Below, in pieces: positions 9,680 through 17,850 of a DNA stretch of 64,000 nt. Positions within the stretch are counted from its first letter, which is position 1, and each line of letters starts with the position of its first letter. Under the pieces are notes generated by a model. The model saw only the letters and a program-made list of their open reading frames with translations. It searched no databases and was not told the DNA's origin. Location: positions 1,612,001 to 1,676,000 of the forward strand of contig NZ_CP038026.1 of the NCBI RefSeq assembly GCF_004421005.1, written 5' to 3'. This DNA is from Pseudoduganella plicata. Its GTDB lineage: Bacteria; Pseudomonadota; Gammaproteobacteria; Burkholderiales; Burkholderiaceae_D. Position numbers and translations under genes: made by a program.

Positions 9680-11587
9680 TTACTTCAGCAGCATCTCATT
9701 GACACGCTTGACGAAAGCGGCCGGATCCGTCAGGGTGCCGCCCTCGGCCAGCAGGGCCTGGTCGAACAGGATATGCGTCCAGTCGGCGAACTTGCCGTCT
9801 TCCGCATTCTCGTACTTCAGGCGCGTGACCAGCGGATGGTTCGGGTTGATTTCCAGGATCGGCTTCGACTCGGGCGCGTTCTGGCCGGCGGCCTTCAGCA
9901 TGCGCAGCAGGTTGCCGGACAGTTCGTGCTCGTCCGCCACCAGGCAGGCCGGCGAGTCGGTCAGGCGGAACGTGACGCGCACGTCCTTGGCCTTCTCGCC
10001 CAGCGTTTCCTTCATCTTCGCGACAAGCTCCTTGTATTGGTTCTCGGTTTCCTCATGTTCCTTCTTCTCGGCCTCGTCCTCCAGCTTGCCCAGGTCCAGG
10101 CCACCCTTGGCGACCGACACCAGTTCCTTGCCTTCGAACTCGGTCAGGAACGACAGCATCCATTCGTCGACACGGTCCGTCAGCAGCAGCACTTCGACGC
10201 CCTTCTTGCGGAAGATCTCCAGGTGCGGGCTGTTCTTCGCGGCCGTGAAGCTGTCGGCCGTGACGTAGTAGATCTTGTCCTGGCCTTCCTTCATGCGGCC
10301 CACGTAGTCGGCCAGCGCTACCACCTGGTCGGCCGAATCGGCGTTGGTCGACGCGAAGCGCAGCAGCTTGGCAATGCGGTCCTTGTTCGCCATGTCCTCG
10401 CCGATGCCTTCCTTGAGCACCTGGCCGAACTCCGTCCAGAACGTGGCGTACTTGTCCTTCTTCTCCTGCTCCTCGGCGTTCGCCAGTTCCTCCAGCATGC
10501 CGATGACGCGCTTGGTCGAGCCTTCGCGGATCGCCTTGACGTCGCGCGACTCCTGCAGGATCTCGCGCGACACGTTCAGCGGCAGGTCGGCCGAATCGAT
10601 CACGCCCTTGACGAAGCGCAGGTAGGTCGGCATCAGCTGCTCGGCATCGTCCATGATGAAGACGCGCTTGACGTACAGCTTCAGGCCACCGCGCTTGTTG
10701 CGGTCCCACAGGTCGAACGGCGCCTTGGCCGGGATGTACAGCAGCTGCGTGTATTCGCTGCGGCCCTCCACGCGGTTGTGCGTATAGGTCAGCGGCGCGG
10801 CGAAGTCGTGCGAGACGTGCTTGTAGAACTCCTCGTACTGCTCGGGCGTGATGTCGCTCTTGGAACGGGCCCACAGGGCGCTGGCCTGGTTGATGGTCTC
10901 CGGCTCGTCTTTCGTCACCATCTCCTTCTTCTCTTCGTCCCACTCTTCTTTCGCCATCTGGATCGGCAGCGAGATGTGGTCGGAGTATTTGGTGATGATG
11001 GATTTGAGCTTCCAGGTGGACAGCAGCTCGTCCTCGCCTTCGCGCAGGTGCAGGATGATGTCGGTGCCGCGGCTGGTCTTCTCGATGGCTTCGACGCTGT
11101 AGTCGCCTTCGCCGGCCGATTCCCAGCGCACGGCTTCCGTCGGCTGCAGGCCGGCCCGGCGCGTTTCGACGGTGATCCTGTCGGCCACGATGAAGCCGGA
11201 GTAGAAGCCCACGCCGAACTGGCCGATCAGGGCTGCATCCTTCTGCTGATCGCCGGACAGCTTGCCGAAGAATTCCTTGGTGCCGGATTTGGCGATCGTG
11301 CCGAGGTGCGAGATGACCTCGTCGCGGCTCATGCCGATGCCGTTGTCCGAAATGGTGATGGTGCGGGCGGCCTTGTCGAAGCTGACCTTGATCTTCAGTT
11401 CGTGGTCGCTGCCGTACAGCGCGTCGTTGTTGATCGCTTCGAAGCGCAGTTTGTCGGCCGCGTCGGAAGCGTTCGAGATCAGCTCGCGGAGAAAGATCTC
11501 CTTGTTCGAGTAGAGCGAATGGATCATCAGCTGCAGCAGCTGCTTCACTTCCGCCTGGAAGCCCAGAGTTTCTTTGTTATCAGCCAT
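9680..11587 (-). CDS. htpG: Molecular chaperone HtpG (Hsp90)
   Basis: 635-residue bacterial Hsp90, an ATP-dependent cytosolic chaperone. The N-terminal GHKL ATPase has [34 protein letters not shown] and [11 protein letters not shown]. The middle domain has [18 protein letters not shown] with the catalytic-loop arginine. The C-terminal dimerisation domain ends without the eukaryotic MEEVD tail, as expected. The start is supported by GAGG six bases before the ATG. The Shine-Dalgarno lies in a small inverted repeat (11594-11609), listed separately. It is a monocistronic unit ended by a strong terminator. Confidence 0.97.
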   Translation of the reverse strand: MADNKETLGFQAEVKQLLQLMIHSLYSNKEIFLRELISNASDAADKLRFEAINNDALYGSDHELKIKVSFDKAARTITISDNGIGMSRDEVISHLGTIAKSGTKEFFGKLSGDQQKDAALIGQFGVGFYSGFIVADRITVETRRAGLQPTEAVRWESAGEGDYSVEAIEKTSRGTDIILHLREGEDELLSTWKLKSIITKYSDHISLPIQMAKEEWDEEKKEMVTKDEPETINQASALWARSKSDITPEQYEEFYKHVSHDFAAPLTYTHNRVEGRSEYTQLLYIPAKAPFDLWDRNKRGGLKLYVKRVFIMDDAEQLMPTYLRFVKGVIDSADLPLNVSREILQESRDVKAIREGSTKRVIGMLEELANAEEQEKKDKYATFWTEFGQVLKEGIGEDMANKDRIAKLLRFASTNADSADQVVALADYVGRMKEGQDKIYYVTADSFTAAKNSPHLEIFRKKGVEVLLLTDRVDEWMLSFLTEFEGKELVSVAKGGLDLGKLEDEAEKKEHEETENQYKELVAKMKETLGEKAKDVRVTFRLTDSPACLVADEHELSGNLLRMLKAAGQNAPESKPILEINPNHPLVTRLKYENAEDGKFADWTHILFDQALLAEGGTLTDPAAFVKRVNEMLLK

Positions 11588-11593
11588 TTCTAC

Positions 11594-11609
11594 CTCAATA
11601 TATGTTGAG
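11594..11609 (-). promoter_or_regulatory. htpG: Inverted repeat covering the htpG Shine-Dalgarno
   Basis: The minus strand reads CTCAA-CATATA-TTGAG immediately followed by GTAGAA and the htpG ATG. The TTGAGG Shine-Dalgarno is thus one arm of a 5-bp hairpin with a six-base loop. It could act as a weak thermosensitive switch on translation, but the stem is short and chance is possible. Confidence 0.3.
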
Positions 11610-11707
11610 CAGGGTTTCAGGGATTGCCGGAATATCGGGTTGTCATTCTATCTTTCAAGACCTGATCGGCAAAGTTTTCGCCCACCGCCGCGGGGCAAAA
11701 ACCGGCG

Positions 11708-11761
11708 AAAACCGGTGACAGGCTCCGTTTTTCGCAGAAAACGGAGCCTGTCACCGGTTTT
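11708..11761 (-). terminator. Perfect 24-bp inverted repeat downstream of the MocR gene
   Basis: The arms 11708-11731 and 11738-11761 are exactly complementary over 24 bases with a six-base loop (TCGCAG). The arm carries CCGGTGACAGGCTCCG. It lies 24 bases past the stop of the minus-strand MocR gene and is followed on that strand by T-rich sequence, so it can act as a terminator. Its length and the GACAGGCTCC core suggest a repeat-element origin. Confidence 0.6.
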
Positions 11762-11785
11762 GGCGCCTGCCACCGCTCTTTCTTC

Positions 11786-13222
11786 CTACCGCTCCAGCTC
11801 ACGCTGCAGGAAACGCCAGATGGCCGGGTCCTGCATGGCCGCGACGTTCAGCCGCATGAACGACGACGGCAGCTGGCTGGGCGAGAACAGGCTGCCGGGT
11901 GCCAGCAGCAGCCCGGCCGACATGGCCCGCTCGGCCAGCACGTTGGTGTCGCGCCCCGCGTCGGTCCAGACGAACAGCCCGGCCGGGGGCGCCACGTCCA
12001 CCTTCAGGCCGACCCGTTCCATCTGGCGCACCGTGCGCGCCCGGATGCCGTCCAGGCGCGCGCGCATGCGCTCGGCGTGCTTGCGGTACGAGCCTTCGCA
12101 CAGGATCCGATGCACGACCCGCTCGCCGATATCGGACGTCGTCAACGTTTGCAGCATCTTGCGGTCGGCCAGCCGCCGCGCAAGTTCGGGCGACGTGGCG
12201 ATGAAGCCGACGCGCAGGTTGGCGGCCATCGTCTTGGAAAAACCCGACAGGTAGATGACGTTGCGCAGCTGGTCCAGCGCGGCCAGACGCGTGGCGGGCT
12301 GCACGGCCACGCCGGGATGCAGGTCGCAATAAATATCGTCCTCGACGACGACGATGCCATGCTGCTCGGCGATGCGCAGCACCTGGAACGCCTTGGCCGC
12401 TGACAGCGACGCGGACGTGGGGTTGTGCAGCACCGAGTTGATGACGTACAGCTTCGGCTTGTGCAGCGCCGCCAGCTCGGCCAGGCGCGCCAGGTCCGGG
12501 CCGTCCGCCAGCCGCGGCACGCCGATCACGCGGGCGCCGAGCGCGGCAAACGACGCGAACATCAGGAACCAGGCGGGATCGTCGACCAGGATGGTGTCGC
12601 CGGGTCGCGTGAACTCGCGCGCCACCATGTCCAGCGCCTGCGTCACGCCGGCCGTCGTCACGATCTGCTCCGGCGTGGCGGCGATCTCGATTTCCGCCAG
12701 CTTGTGCTGCAGTTGCTGGCGCAGCGGCAGGAAGCCCTGCGGCACGCCATAGTTCAACAGAATGTCCTGCTGCCGGCGCGCGACACGGCGCAGCGCGCCC
12801 GCCACCGCGGCGCCATCGAGCCATTCGGCCGGCAGCACGCCGGTTCCCGGCATCTGCTGGTGCGGCAGCTGGCGGAACATGTTCCGCACCAGCCAGACGA
12901 CATCGAGCCCCTGCTGCGCCGGTTCGACAGGCGTATCGGTCGAGGTACTGGCCGCCGCCGCGTCGGCGCGCGCGCGGATGAAGAAACCGGCGCCGCGGCG
13001 CGACTCGAGGTAGCCGCGCGCTACCAGCTTGTCGTACGCGGCCACCACGGTGAACGGCGAGACGCCTTGGCTGGCGGCGAACGCACGGATCGACGGCATG
13101 CGGCTGCCGGCGCGCAGCAGGCGCTCGTCGATGCGGGCGGCGACGCCGCGCACGATCTGGTCGGTCAGCGGCTCGGTGCCGTCGCGGCTGAGCAGCCCGA
13201 GCGCCATGGATGTATTGGTCAT
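11786..13222 (-). CDS. MocR/PdxR-type regulator (GntR HTH fused to aminotransferase fold)
   Basis: 478-residue transcription factor. Residues 1-80 form a GntR-type winged helix (MPSIRAFAASQGVSPFTVVAAYDKLVARGYLESR). The rest is a fold-type I aminotransferase-like domain with the PLP lysine in YLSGFSKTMAANLRVGF and the NSVLHNPTSASLS and VEDDIYCDLH motifs. MocR proteins use PLP or an amino-acid/PLP adduct as effector and often control a divergent transporter. The EamA exporter starts 99 bases away on the other strand, with direct repeats between them. The start is the ATG at 13222; a frame that continues upstream is out of register with real homology. Confidence 0.9.
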   Translation of the reverse strand: MTNTSMALGLLSRDGTEPLTDQIVRGVAARIDERLLRAGSRMPSIRAFAASQGVSPFTVVAAYDKLVARGYLESRRGAGFFIRARADAAAASTSTDTPVEPAQQGLDVVWLVRNMFRQLPHQQMPGTGVLPAEWLDGAAVAGALRRVARRQQDILLNYGVPQGFLPLRQQLQHKLAEIEIAATPEQIVTTAGVTQALDMVAREFTRPGDTILVDDPAWFLMFASFAALGARVIGVPRLADGPDLARLAELAALHKPKLYVINSVLHNPTSASLSAAKAFQVLRIAEQHGIVVVEDDIYCDLHPGVAVQPATRLAALDQLRNVIYLSGFSKTMAANLRVGFIATSPELARRLADRKMLQTLTTSDIGERVVHRILCEGSYRKHAERMRARLDGIRARTVRQMERVGLKVDVAPPAGLFVWTDAGRDTNVLAERAMSAGLLLAPGSLFSPSQLPSSFMRLNVAAMQDPAIWRFLQRELER

Positions 13223-13257
13223 TTGTCCATTACAGTTATTGATGTGCGTAGGGGAAG

Positions 13258-13278
13258 TGTACCGGCACTGTACCGGCA
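13258..13278. promoter_or_regulatory. Tandem 10-bp direct repeats between mocR and eamA
   Basis: TGTACCGGCA occurs at 13258-13267 and again at 13269-13278, an 11-base period (about one helix turn). It lies between the divergent starts at 13222 and 13322. Direct repeats of this kind are typical MocR-family binding sites, so this is a candidate operator. Confidence 0.5.
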
Positions 13279-13321
13279 TAACGGGATACGATACCCTCAA
13301 TCCAGCCACCTCGCCACCATC

Positions 13322-14248
13322 ATGCCCATCCAGACCATCCGCACGCAGTCGCGCTTTGCCCTTGCCGACGAAACCGTCGGCATGCTGCTCGGCCTGACGG
13401 GCGTGGCCATCTTCAGCCTGACGTTGCCATTCACGCGCCTCGCCGTGGCCGGCCTGGATCCGACGTTCGCGGCGATGGCACGCGCCGTCGGCGCGGCGCT
13501 GCTGGCCGCTCTGTGGCTGGGCATACGGCGCGCGCCATTGCCGCCCCGCGCGGCGTTGCCGGCGCTGGCTGCGGTCGCCGGCGGCTGCGTGATCGGCTTT
13601 CCGCTGCTGACGTCTCTTGCCATGCGCTCGCTGCCGGCGTCGCACGGCGCCGTTCTGGTCGGCATCCTGCCTCTTGCCACCGCGCTGTGCGCCGCGCTGC
13701 GCGGCCATGAACGGCCCTCGGCCGCGTTCTGGGCCAGCGCGCTGCTGGGTTCCGGTCTCGTGGCCGGGTTCGCGCTGTATCAGGGCGGCGGCGCGCTGCA
13801 TGCGGCCGATCTGGCGATCTTCGCGGCCGTACTGGCCGCGGCCTGGGGGTACGCGGAAGGCGGCAGGCTGGCGCGCACGCTGGGCGGCCAGCAGGTCATC
13901 AGCTGGGCCCTGCTGCTGTCGCTCCCCGTGGCGCTGCCCATGACGCTCGTGCAGCTGTGGCGTCACGGCGCGGCCATTGGTGCCGCCGGCCTGCCGGCGT
14001 GGCTGGGCTTTGCGTACACGTGCGTGTTCTCGATGTTCCTTGGCTTCTTCTTCTGGTATCGCGGCATGGCGCTGGGCGGCGTGGCCCGCGTGGGCCAGGT
14101 ACAGCTGGTGCAGCCGTTCCTGACGCTGCTGGGCGCCGCGCTGGTACTGGGCGAGCCGCTGCAGGCCGGCCACGTGGCATTCGCGCTGGCGGTGATTGCG
14201 GTCGTTGCCGTGGGCCGGCGCACGGCCGTGCAACGGCGCGCGGGATAG
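13322..14248 (+). CDS. EamA/DMT-family transporter
   Basis: 308-residue inner-membrane protein with about ten hydrophobic helices in two EamA repeats (first TVGMLLGLTGVAIFSLTLPF, second starting near AADLAIFAAVLAAAWGYAEG). DMT-family members export amino acids, metabolites or drugs. The ATG at 13322 follows a short leader. It is divergent from a MocR regulator, a well-known pairing in which the regulator controls the exporter in response to a PLP-linked amino compound. The substrate is not predictable from sequence. Confidence 0.88.
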   Translation: MPIQTIRTQSRFALADETVGMLLGLTGVAIFSLTLPFTRLAVAGLDPTFAAMARAVGAALLAALWLGIRRAPLPPRAALPALAAVAGGCVIGFPLLTSLAMRSLPASHGAVLVGILPLATALCAALRGHERPSAAFWASALLGSGLVAGFALYQGGGALHAADLAIFAAVLAAAWGYAEGGRLARTLGGQQVISWALLLSLPVALPMTLVQLWRHGAAIGAAGLPAWLGFAYTCVFSMFLGFFFWYRGMALGGVARVGQVQLVQPFLTLLGAALVLGEPLQAGHVAFALAVIAVVAVGRRTAVQRRAG

Positions 14249-14422
14249 CCGGCCGCGCTGCCTGCCGTGCTGCCCGCCTCACTGCCCGCCGTGCTGCCAT
14301 ATTTTGCCAAGGAGCCCGGCAAATGCCGGAGTTAATTCGGCGGCAGGATGTGGGCACCGGCGCCGCCAAGTCGTACAATACCGATCTTTGCAGCCCCTGG
14401 CTGCTTCCACAATGGATGCGAC

Positions 14423-14896
14423 ATGTCTGAACTGAAGCCGATTTACCAGAAACTGCAATCGCTCGATATCACGCTGGCGCCGCCGGCAGCCCCGGTCGCC
14501 GCCTATGTCATGTGGGTCCGCACGGGTAACCTGGTCTTCATCTCCGGCCACATCGCCAAGAAGCCGGACGGCTCCGTGTGGGCCGGCCAGCTGGGCAAGG
14601 ACATCGACACGCTTGAGGGCCAGCAGGCCGCGCGGGCGATTGCCATCGACCTGATGGGCACCCTGCAGGAAGCGTGCGGCGGCGACCTGAGTACCGTCAA
14701 GCGCATCGTCAAGGTGATGAGCCTCGTGAACTCCACGCCCGACTACACCGACCAGCACCTCGTCACCAACGGCTGCTCCGAGCTGCTGGGCGAGGTGTTC
14801 GGCGAGGCGGGCGTGCATGCCCGTTCCGCGTTCGGCGTGGCGCAGATTCCCCGCGGCGCCTGCGTCGAGATCGAACTGATTGCCGAAGTAGCGTAA
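14423..14896 (+). CDS. RidA/YjgF-family protein (putative enamine/imine deaminase)
   Basis: 157-residue member of the RidA (YjgF/UK114) superfamily, the longer variant of about 150-160 residues. Typical features are VRTGNLVFISGHIAKKPDG, LSTVKRIVKVMSLVN and the C-terminal SAFGVAQIPRGACVEIELIAEV with the family PxGxxVEIE pattern. Members hydrolyse reactive 2-aminoacrylate-type enamines released by PLP enzymes. The neighbouring gene encodes a PLP aminotransferase, which fits that role. The preceding 170 bases hold only a short run of imperfect CTGCCCGCC repeats. Confidence 0.85.
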   Translation: MSELKPIYQKLQSLDITLAPPAAPVAAYVMWVRTGNLVFISGHIAKKPDGSVWAGQLGKDIDTLEGQQAARAIAIDLMGTLQEACGGDLSTVKRIVKVMSLVNSTPDYTDQHLVTNGCSELLGEVFGEAGVHARSAFGVAQIPRGACVEIELIAEVA

Positions 14897-15051
14897 ACAG
14901 TATGACGGACGGCGCCTACCCGGCGCCGCGCCGCACCGAGGCTGTTTCGCCATGCAGCTCACCAGCCTCATGGCGAAGCGGCCTCCCCCGCAGCCGCCAC
15001 AAGCGCGCTTGTTCGCCGGGTCAGTCCCGCACATTTATCCGAGAGAGTCGT

Positions 15052-16245
15052 ATGAAAATCGAAAACCCCAACCCGATCCAGTGGCGCTTTTCCGAGCGCG
15101 CCAGCCAGCTGCAAAGCTCCTTCATCCGCGAGATCCTGAAGATCACGCAGCAGCCTGAAATCATCTCGTTTGCGGGCGGCCTGCCGTCGCCGCTGACCTT
15201 CCCGGTCGACGCGATGAAGAACGCGTTCGACAAGGTACTGTCCACCACCGGCAAGACCGCGCTGCAGTACGGCCCCACCGACGGCTACATGCCGCTGCGC
15301 CAGTGGATCGCCGACTCGCTGTCGACGAACGGCGCGAAGATCGTGCCGGAACAGGTGCTGATGGTCTCGGGCTCGCAGCAGGCGCTGGACCTGCTGGGCA
15401 AGGTGCTGATCGACGAAGGCAGCCGCGTGCTGGTGGAAACGCCAAGCTACCTGGGTGCCCTGCAGGCGTTTTCCGTCTACCGTCCAGAATTCAAGTCCGT
15501 GCTGACCGACGAAGATGGCCTGGTGCCGTCGTCGCTGGACGCCGTCGCGGAAGGCGCGCGCCTGCTGTACGCACTGCCGAACTTCCAGAACCCGACCGGC
15601 CGCACGCTGACGACCGCGCGCCGCCTGGAGCTGGTGGAAACCTGCGCCCGCCTCGGCCTGCCGCTGATCGAGGACGATCCGTACGGCGCGCTGTCGTACA
15701 AGGGCGACCCGCTGCCGAAGATGGTGGCGATGAACCCCGAAGGCGTCATCTATATGGGCTCCTTCTCGAAAGTGCTGACGCCGGGCATCCGCCTCGGTTA
15801 CGTCGTCGCCCCGCTGCCGCTGGTGCGCCGCCTCGAACTGGCCAAGCAGGCCGCCGACCTGCACACGGCGCAGCTGACGCAGATGGTCGTGCATGAAGTG
15901 ATCAAGGACGGCTTCCTCGACCAGCACATCCCGACGATCCGCGCGCTGTACGGCAACCAGTGCCAGGTGATGCTGGACGCGATGGCCGAACACTTCCCGG
16001 CCAGCGCCACGTGGACGAAGCCCGAAGGCGGCATGTTCATCTGGGTCACGCTGCCGAAGCACATCAACGCGATGGCGCTGCTGGACGAAGCCATCAAGGA
16101 AAAGGTTGCCTTCGTGCCGGGCTCCCCGTTCTACGCGAACGAACCGGAAACGAACACGCTGCGCCTGTCGTTCGTGACGGTGCCGCCGGAACGCATCCAG
16201 CATGGCATTGCCATCCTGGGCAAGCTGATCAAAGCAAGGCTCTGA
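15052..16245 (+). CDS. PLP-dependent aminotransferase (2-aminoadipate/multisubstrate type)
   Basis: 397-residue fold-type I aminotransferase close to LysN/ARO8-type enzymes, related to the effector domain of MocR proteins but without a DNA-binding domain. Motifs: IISFAGGLPSPLTFP, LQYGPTDGYMPLR, LPNFQNPTGRTL, LIEDDPYGALSYKG, the Schiff-base lysine in YMGSFSKVLTPGIRLGY, and the C-terminal NTLRLSFVTVPPERI. Substrates for the group include 2-aminoadipate, kynurenine and aromatic or branched-chain amino acids. GAGAGAG precedes the ATG at 15052. It ends in a hairpin terminator. Confidence 0.88.
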   Translation: MKIENPNPIQWRFSERASQLQSSFIREILKITQQPEIISFAGGLPSPLTFPVDAMKNAFDKVLSTTGKTALQYGPTDGYMPLRQWIADSLSTNGAKIVPEQVLMVSGSQQALDLLGKVLIDEGSRVLVETPSYLGALQAFSVYRPEFKSVLTDEDGLVPSSLDAVAEGARLLYALPNFQNPTGRTLTTARRLELVETCARLGLPLIEDDPYGALSYKGDPLPKMVAMNPEGVIYMGSFSKVLTPGIRLGYVVAPLPLVRRLELAKQAADLHTAQLTQMVVHEVIKDGFLDQHIPTIRALYGNQCQVMLDAMAEHFPASATWTKPEGGMFIWVTLPKHINAMALLDEAIKEKVAFVPGSPFYANEPETNTLRLSFVTVPPERIQHGIAILGKLIKARL

Positions 16246-16252
16246 CGATCGC

Positions 16253-16300
16253 GGACAGGCATCCGTTTCAGGGTCGGAGACACTGAACGGATGTCTGTCC
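16253..16300 (+). terminator. Hairpin after the aminotransferase gene
   Basis: Near-complementary arms GGACAGGCATCCGTTTCAG (16253-16271) and CTGAACGGATGTCTGTCC (16283-16300) lie eight bases after the stop. There is no clear T-run. The GGACAG core resembles other gene-end hairpins in this window. Confidence 0.55.
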
Positions 16301-16497
16301 TCGACATTCCTTCCTCTCGGGACAGCTGCGATTGTGGACGTTCATACGCCCCCGCGGCAGCGCTTCTCGGCCAGCGACACGCTTTCGCAGCCGCCATCGC
16401 AAACCGTCTTATTTCGTCCAAAACCCCTTATTTTCCTCCAATTATTTATTGCCTGAAGGTATTATCTAGACAAACAGATTACTTGGATGTCAGCCAG

Positions 16498-17850
16498 ATG
16501 AGCCCAGGCAGCACCGGTTTCTCCCCGCCCCGCGACGCCGCGGTCCTGATCGTCGACGACGCGCCGGACAGCTTGTCGGCATTGCGTTCGCTGATGGTCG
16601 ACCAGGGTTACCAGACGTTCGTCGCCAACACGGGCGAGCGCGCGCTGCAGCTGGCGCGCCGCGTGCATCCCGATCTGATCCTGCTCGATATCGTCATGCC
16701 GGGCATGGACGGGTTCGAGACGTGCCGACAGTTGAAAGCCCATCCCGTCACCCAGCGCATCCCCGTCATCTTCATGAGCGCGCGCACGGAAACGGACGAC
16801 GTGGTCGCCGGCTTCGACCTGGGCGCCGTCGATTACCTGCGCAAGCCATTGCGCATGCCGGAGGTGTGCGCCCGCGTGCGCACGCAGCTGTCGATCCGCG
16901 CCAGCAGCGAAACCCAGCACGAACAGGCCGAACGCCTGCGCGCCATCGTCAACAGCATGGCCGAGGGCCTCCTGATCATCGAAGCGAACGGGCGCATCCA
17001 GTTCACCAACCCCGCCTGCGACGGCTACCTCGGCTACGCGCCCGACGAACTGGCGGGCCGGCATATCGACGACCTGCTCAACCCTCTCGTGGCGCAGGAA
17101 TACCTGGAGTATTTCTCCCGCTACGCGGCGCACCCGGAGACCGCGCACAGCCATGGCACGCGCGAAGTCATCATCCGCCACAAACAGGGCAAGTCGGTCT
17201 GCATGGACCTGACGCTGACACCGATGTTCCTGCGCCAGCCGCTGTTCATCGGCCTGCTGCACGACATCACGCACCACAAGCTTTCGGAGGATGCGCTGCA
17301 GCGCGCCGCGATGGTCGATCCGCTGACGAAGATCGCCAACCGGCGCCACTTCGACAGCTTCCTGGAAAAGGAATGGCAGCGCGCCACCCGCACGGGCGCG
17401 CCGCTGTCGCTGGTCGTGCTCGACGTCGACCACTTCAAGCTGTACAACGACTCGCTGGGCCACGTGGCCGGCGACATCGGCCTGCAGCAGGTGGCGCAAG
17501 CCATCGCCTCGCACGCGCTGCGCGGCACCGACCTCGCCGCCCGCTATGGCGGCGAGGAATTCGTCCTGCTGTTCGCGGAGACCGACGCCGGCGCGGCCGC
17601 TGCGCTGGCCGAATCGGTGCGCGCCCATATCGAAGCGCTGCAGCTGCCGCACCCGAAATCCCCCACGTCGCCATGGATCACCGTCAGCATCGGCGTAGCG
17701 ACGATGCGCCCGCGCCAGCAGGACAAGATCGAGACGCTGTTCGTGGGGGCGGACCGGGCGATGTATGCAGCCAAGGAGGATGGGCGCAACCTTGTGCGGG
17801 TAATGCAGCCTGGGCTTGTGGCGATCAGCGCCTGCGCGGGTAGTCCGTAA
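16498..17850 (+). CDS. Response-regulator diguanylate cyclase (REC-PAS-GGDEF)
   Basis: 450-residue cytoplasmic protein. The receiver domain (residues 15-135) has LIVDDAPDS, phospho-acceptor Asp64 (LILLDIVMPGMDG) and Lys in VDYLRKPLRM. A PAS domain follows (about 145-265; LRAIVNSMAEGLLIIEANGR). The C-terminal GGDEF domain has an intact RYGGEEF active site (about residue 350), preceded five residues earlier by RGTD, the RxxD inhibitory site for c-di-GMP. It should make c-di-GMP from GTP under control of a partner kinase and a PAS signal. The ATG at 16498 is chosen, with an AT-rich promoter-like leader before it. Its last 26 bases overlap the convergent kinase gene. Confidence 0.92.
   Translation: MSPGSTGFSPPRDAAVLIVDDAPDSLSALRSLMVDQGYQTFVANTGERALQLARRVHPDLILLDIVMPGMDGFETCRQLKAHPVTQRIPVIFMSARTETDDVVAGFDLGAVDYLRKPLRMPEVCARVRTQLSIRASSETQHEQAERLRAIVNSMAEGLLIIEANGRIQFTNPACDGYLGYAPDELAGRHIDDLLNPLVAQEYLEYFSRYAAHPETAHSHGTREVIIRHKQGKSVCMDLTLTPMFLRQPLFIGLLHDITHHKLSEDALQRAAMVDPLTKIANRRHFDSFLEKEWQRATRTGAPLSLVVLDVDHFKLYNDSLGHVAGDIGLQQVAQAIASHALRGTDLAARYGGEEFVLLFAETDAGAAAALAESVRAHIEALQLPHPKSPTSPWITVSIGVATMRPRQQDKIETLFVGADRAMYAAKEDGRNLVRVMQPGLVAISACAGSP

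Noticed and set aside
9773..11608. A 611-codon open frame on the plus strand across htpG
   Set aside because: It lies fully opposite a clear Hsp90 gene, and its composition is that of a reverse-complement shadow.
14249..14422. Short CTGCCCGCC-like repeats downstream of the EamA gene
   Set aside because: Imperfect, few copies and GC-biased; no sign of a functional repeat or CRISPR.
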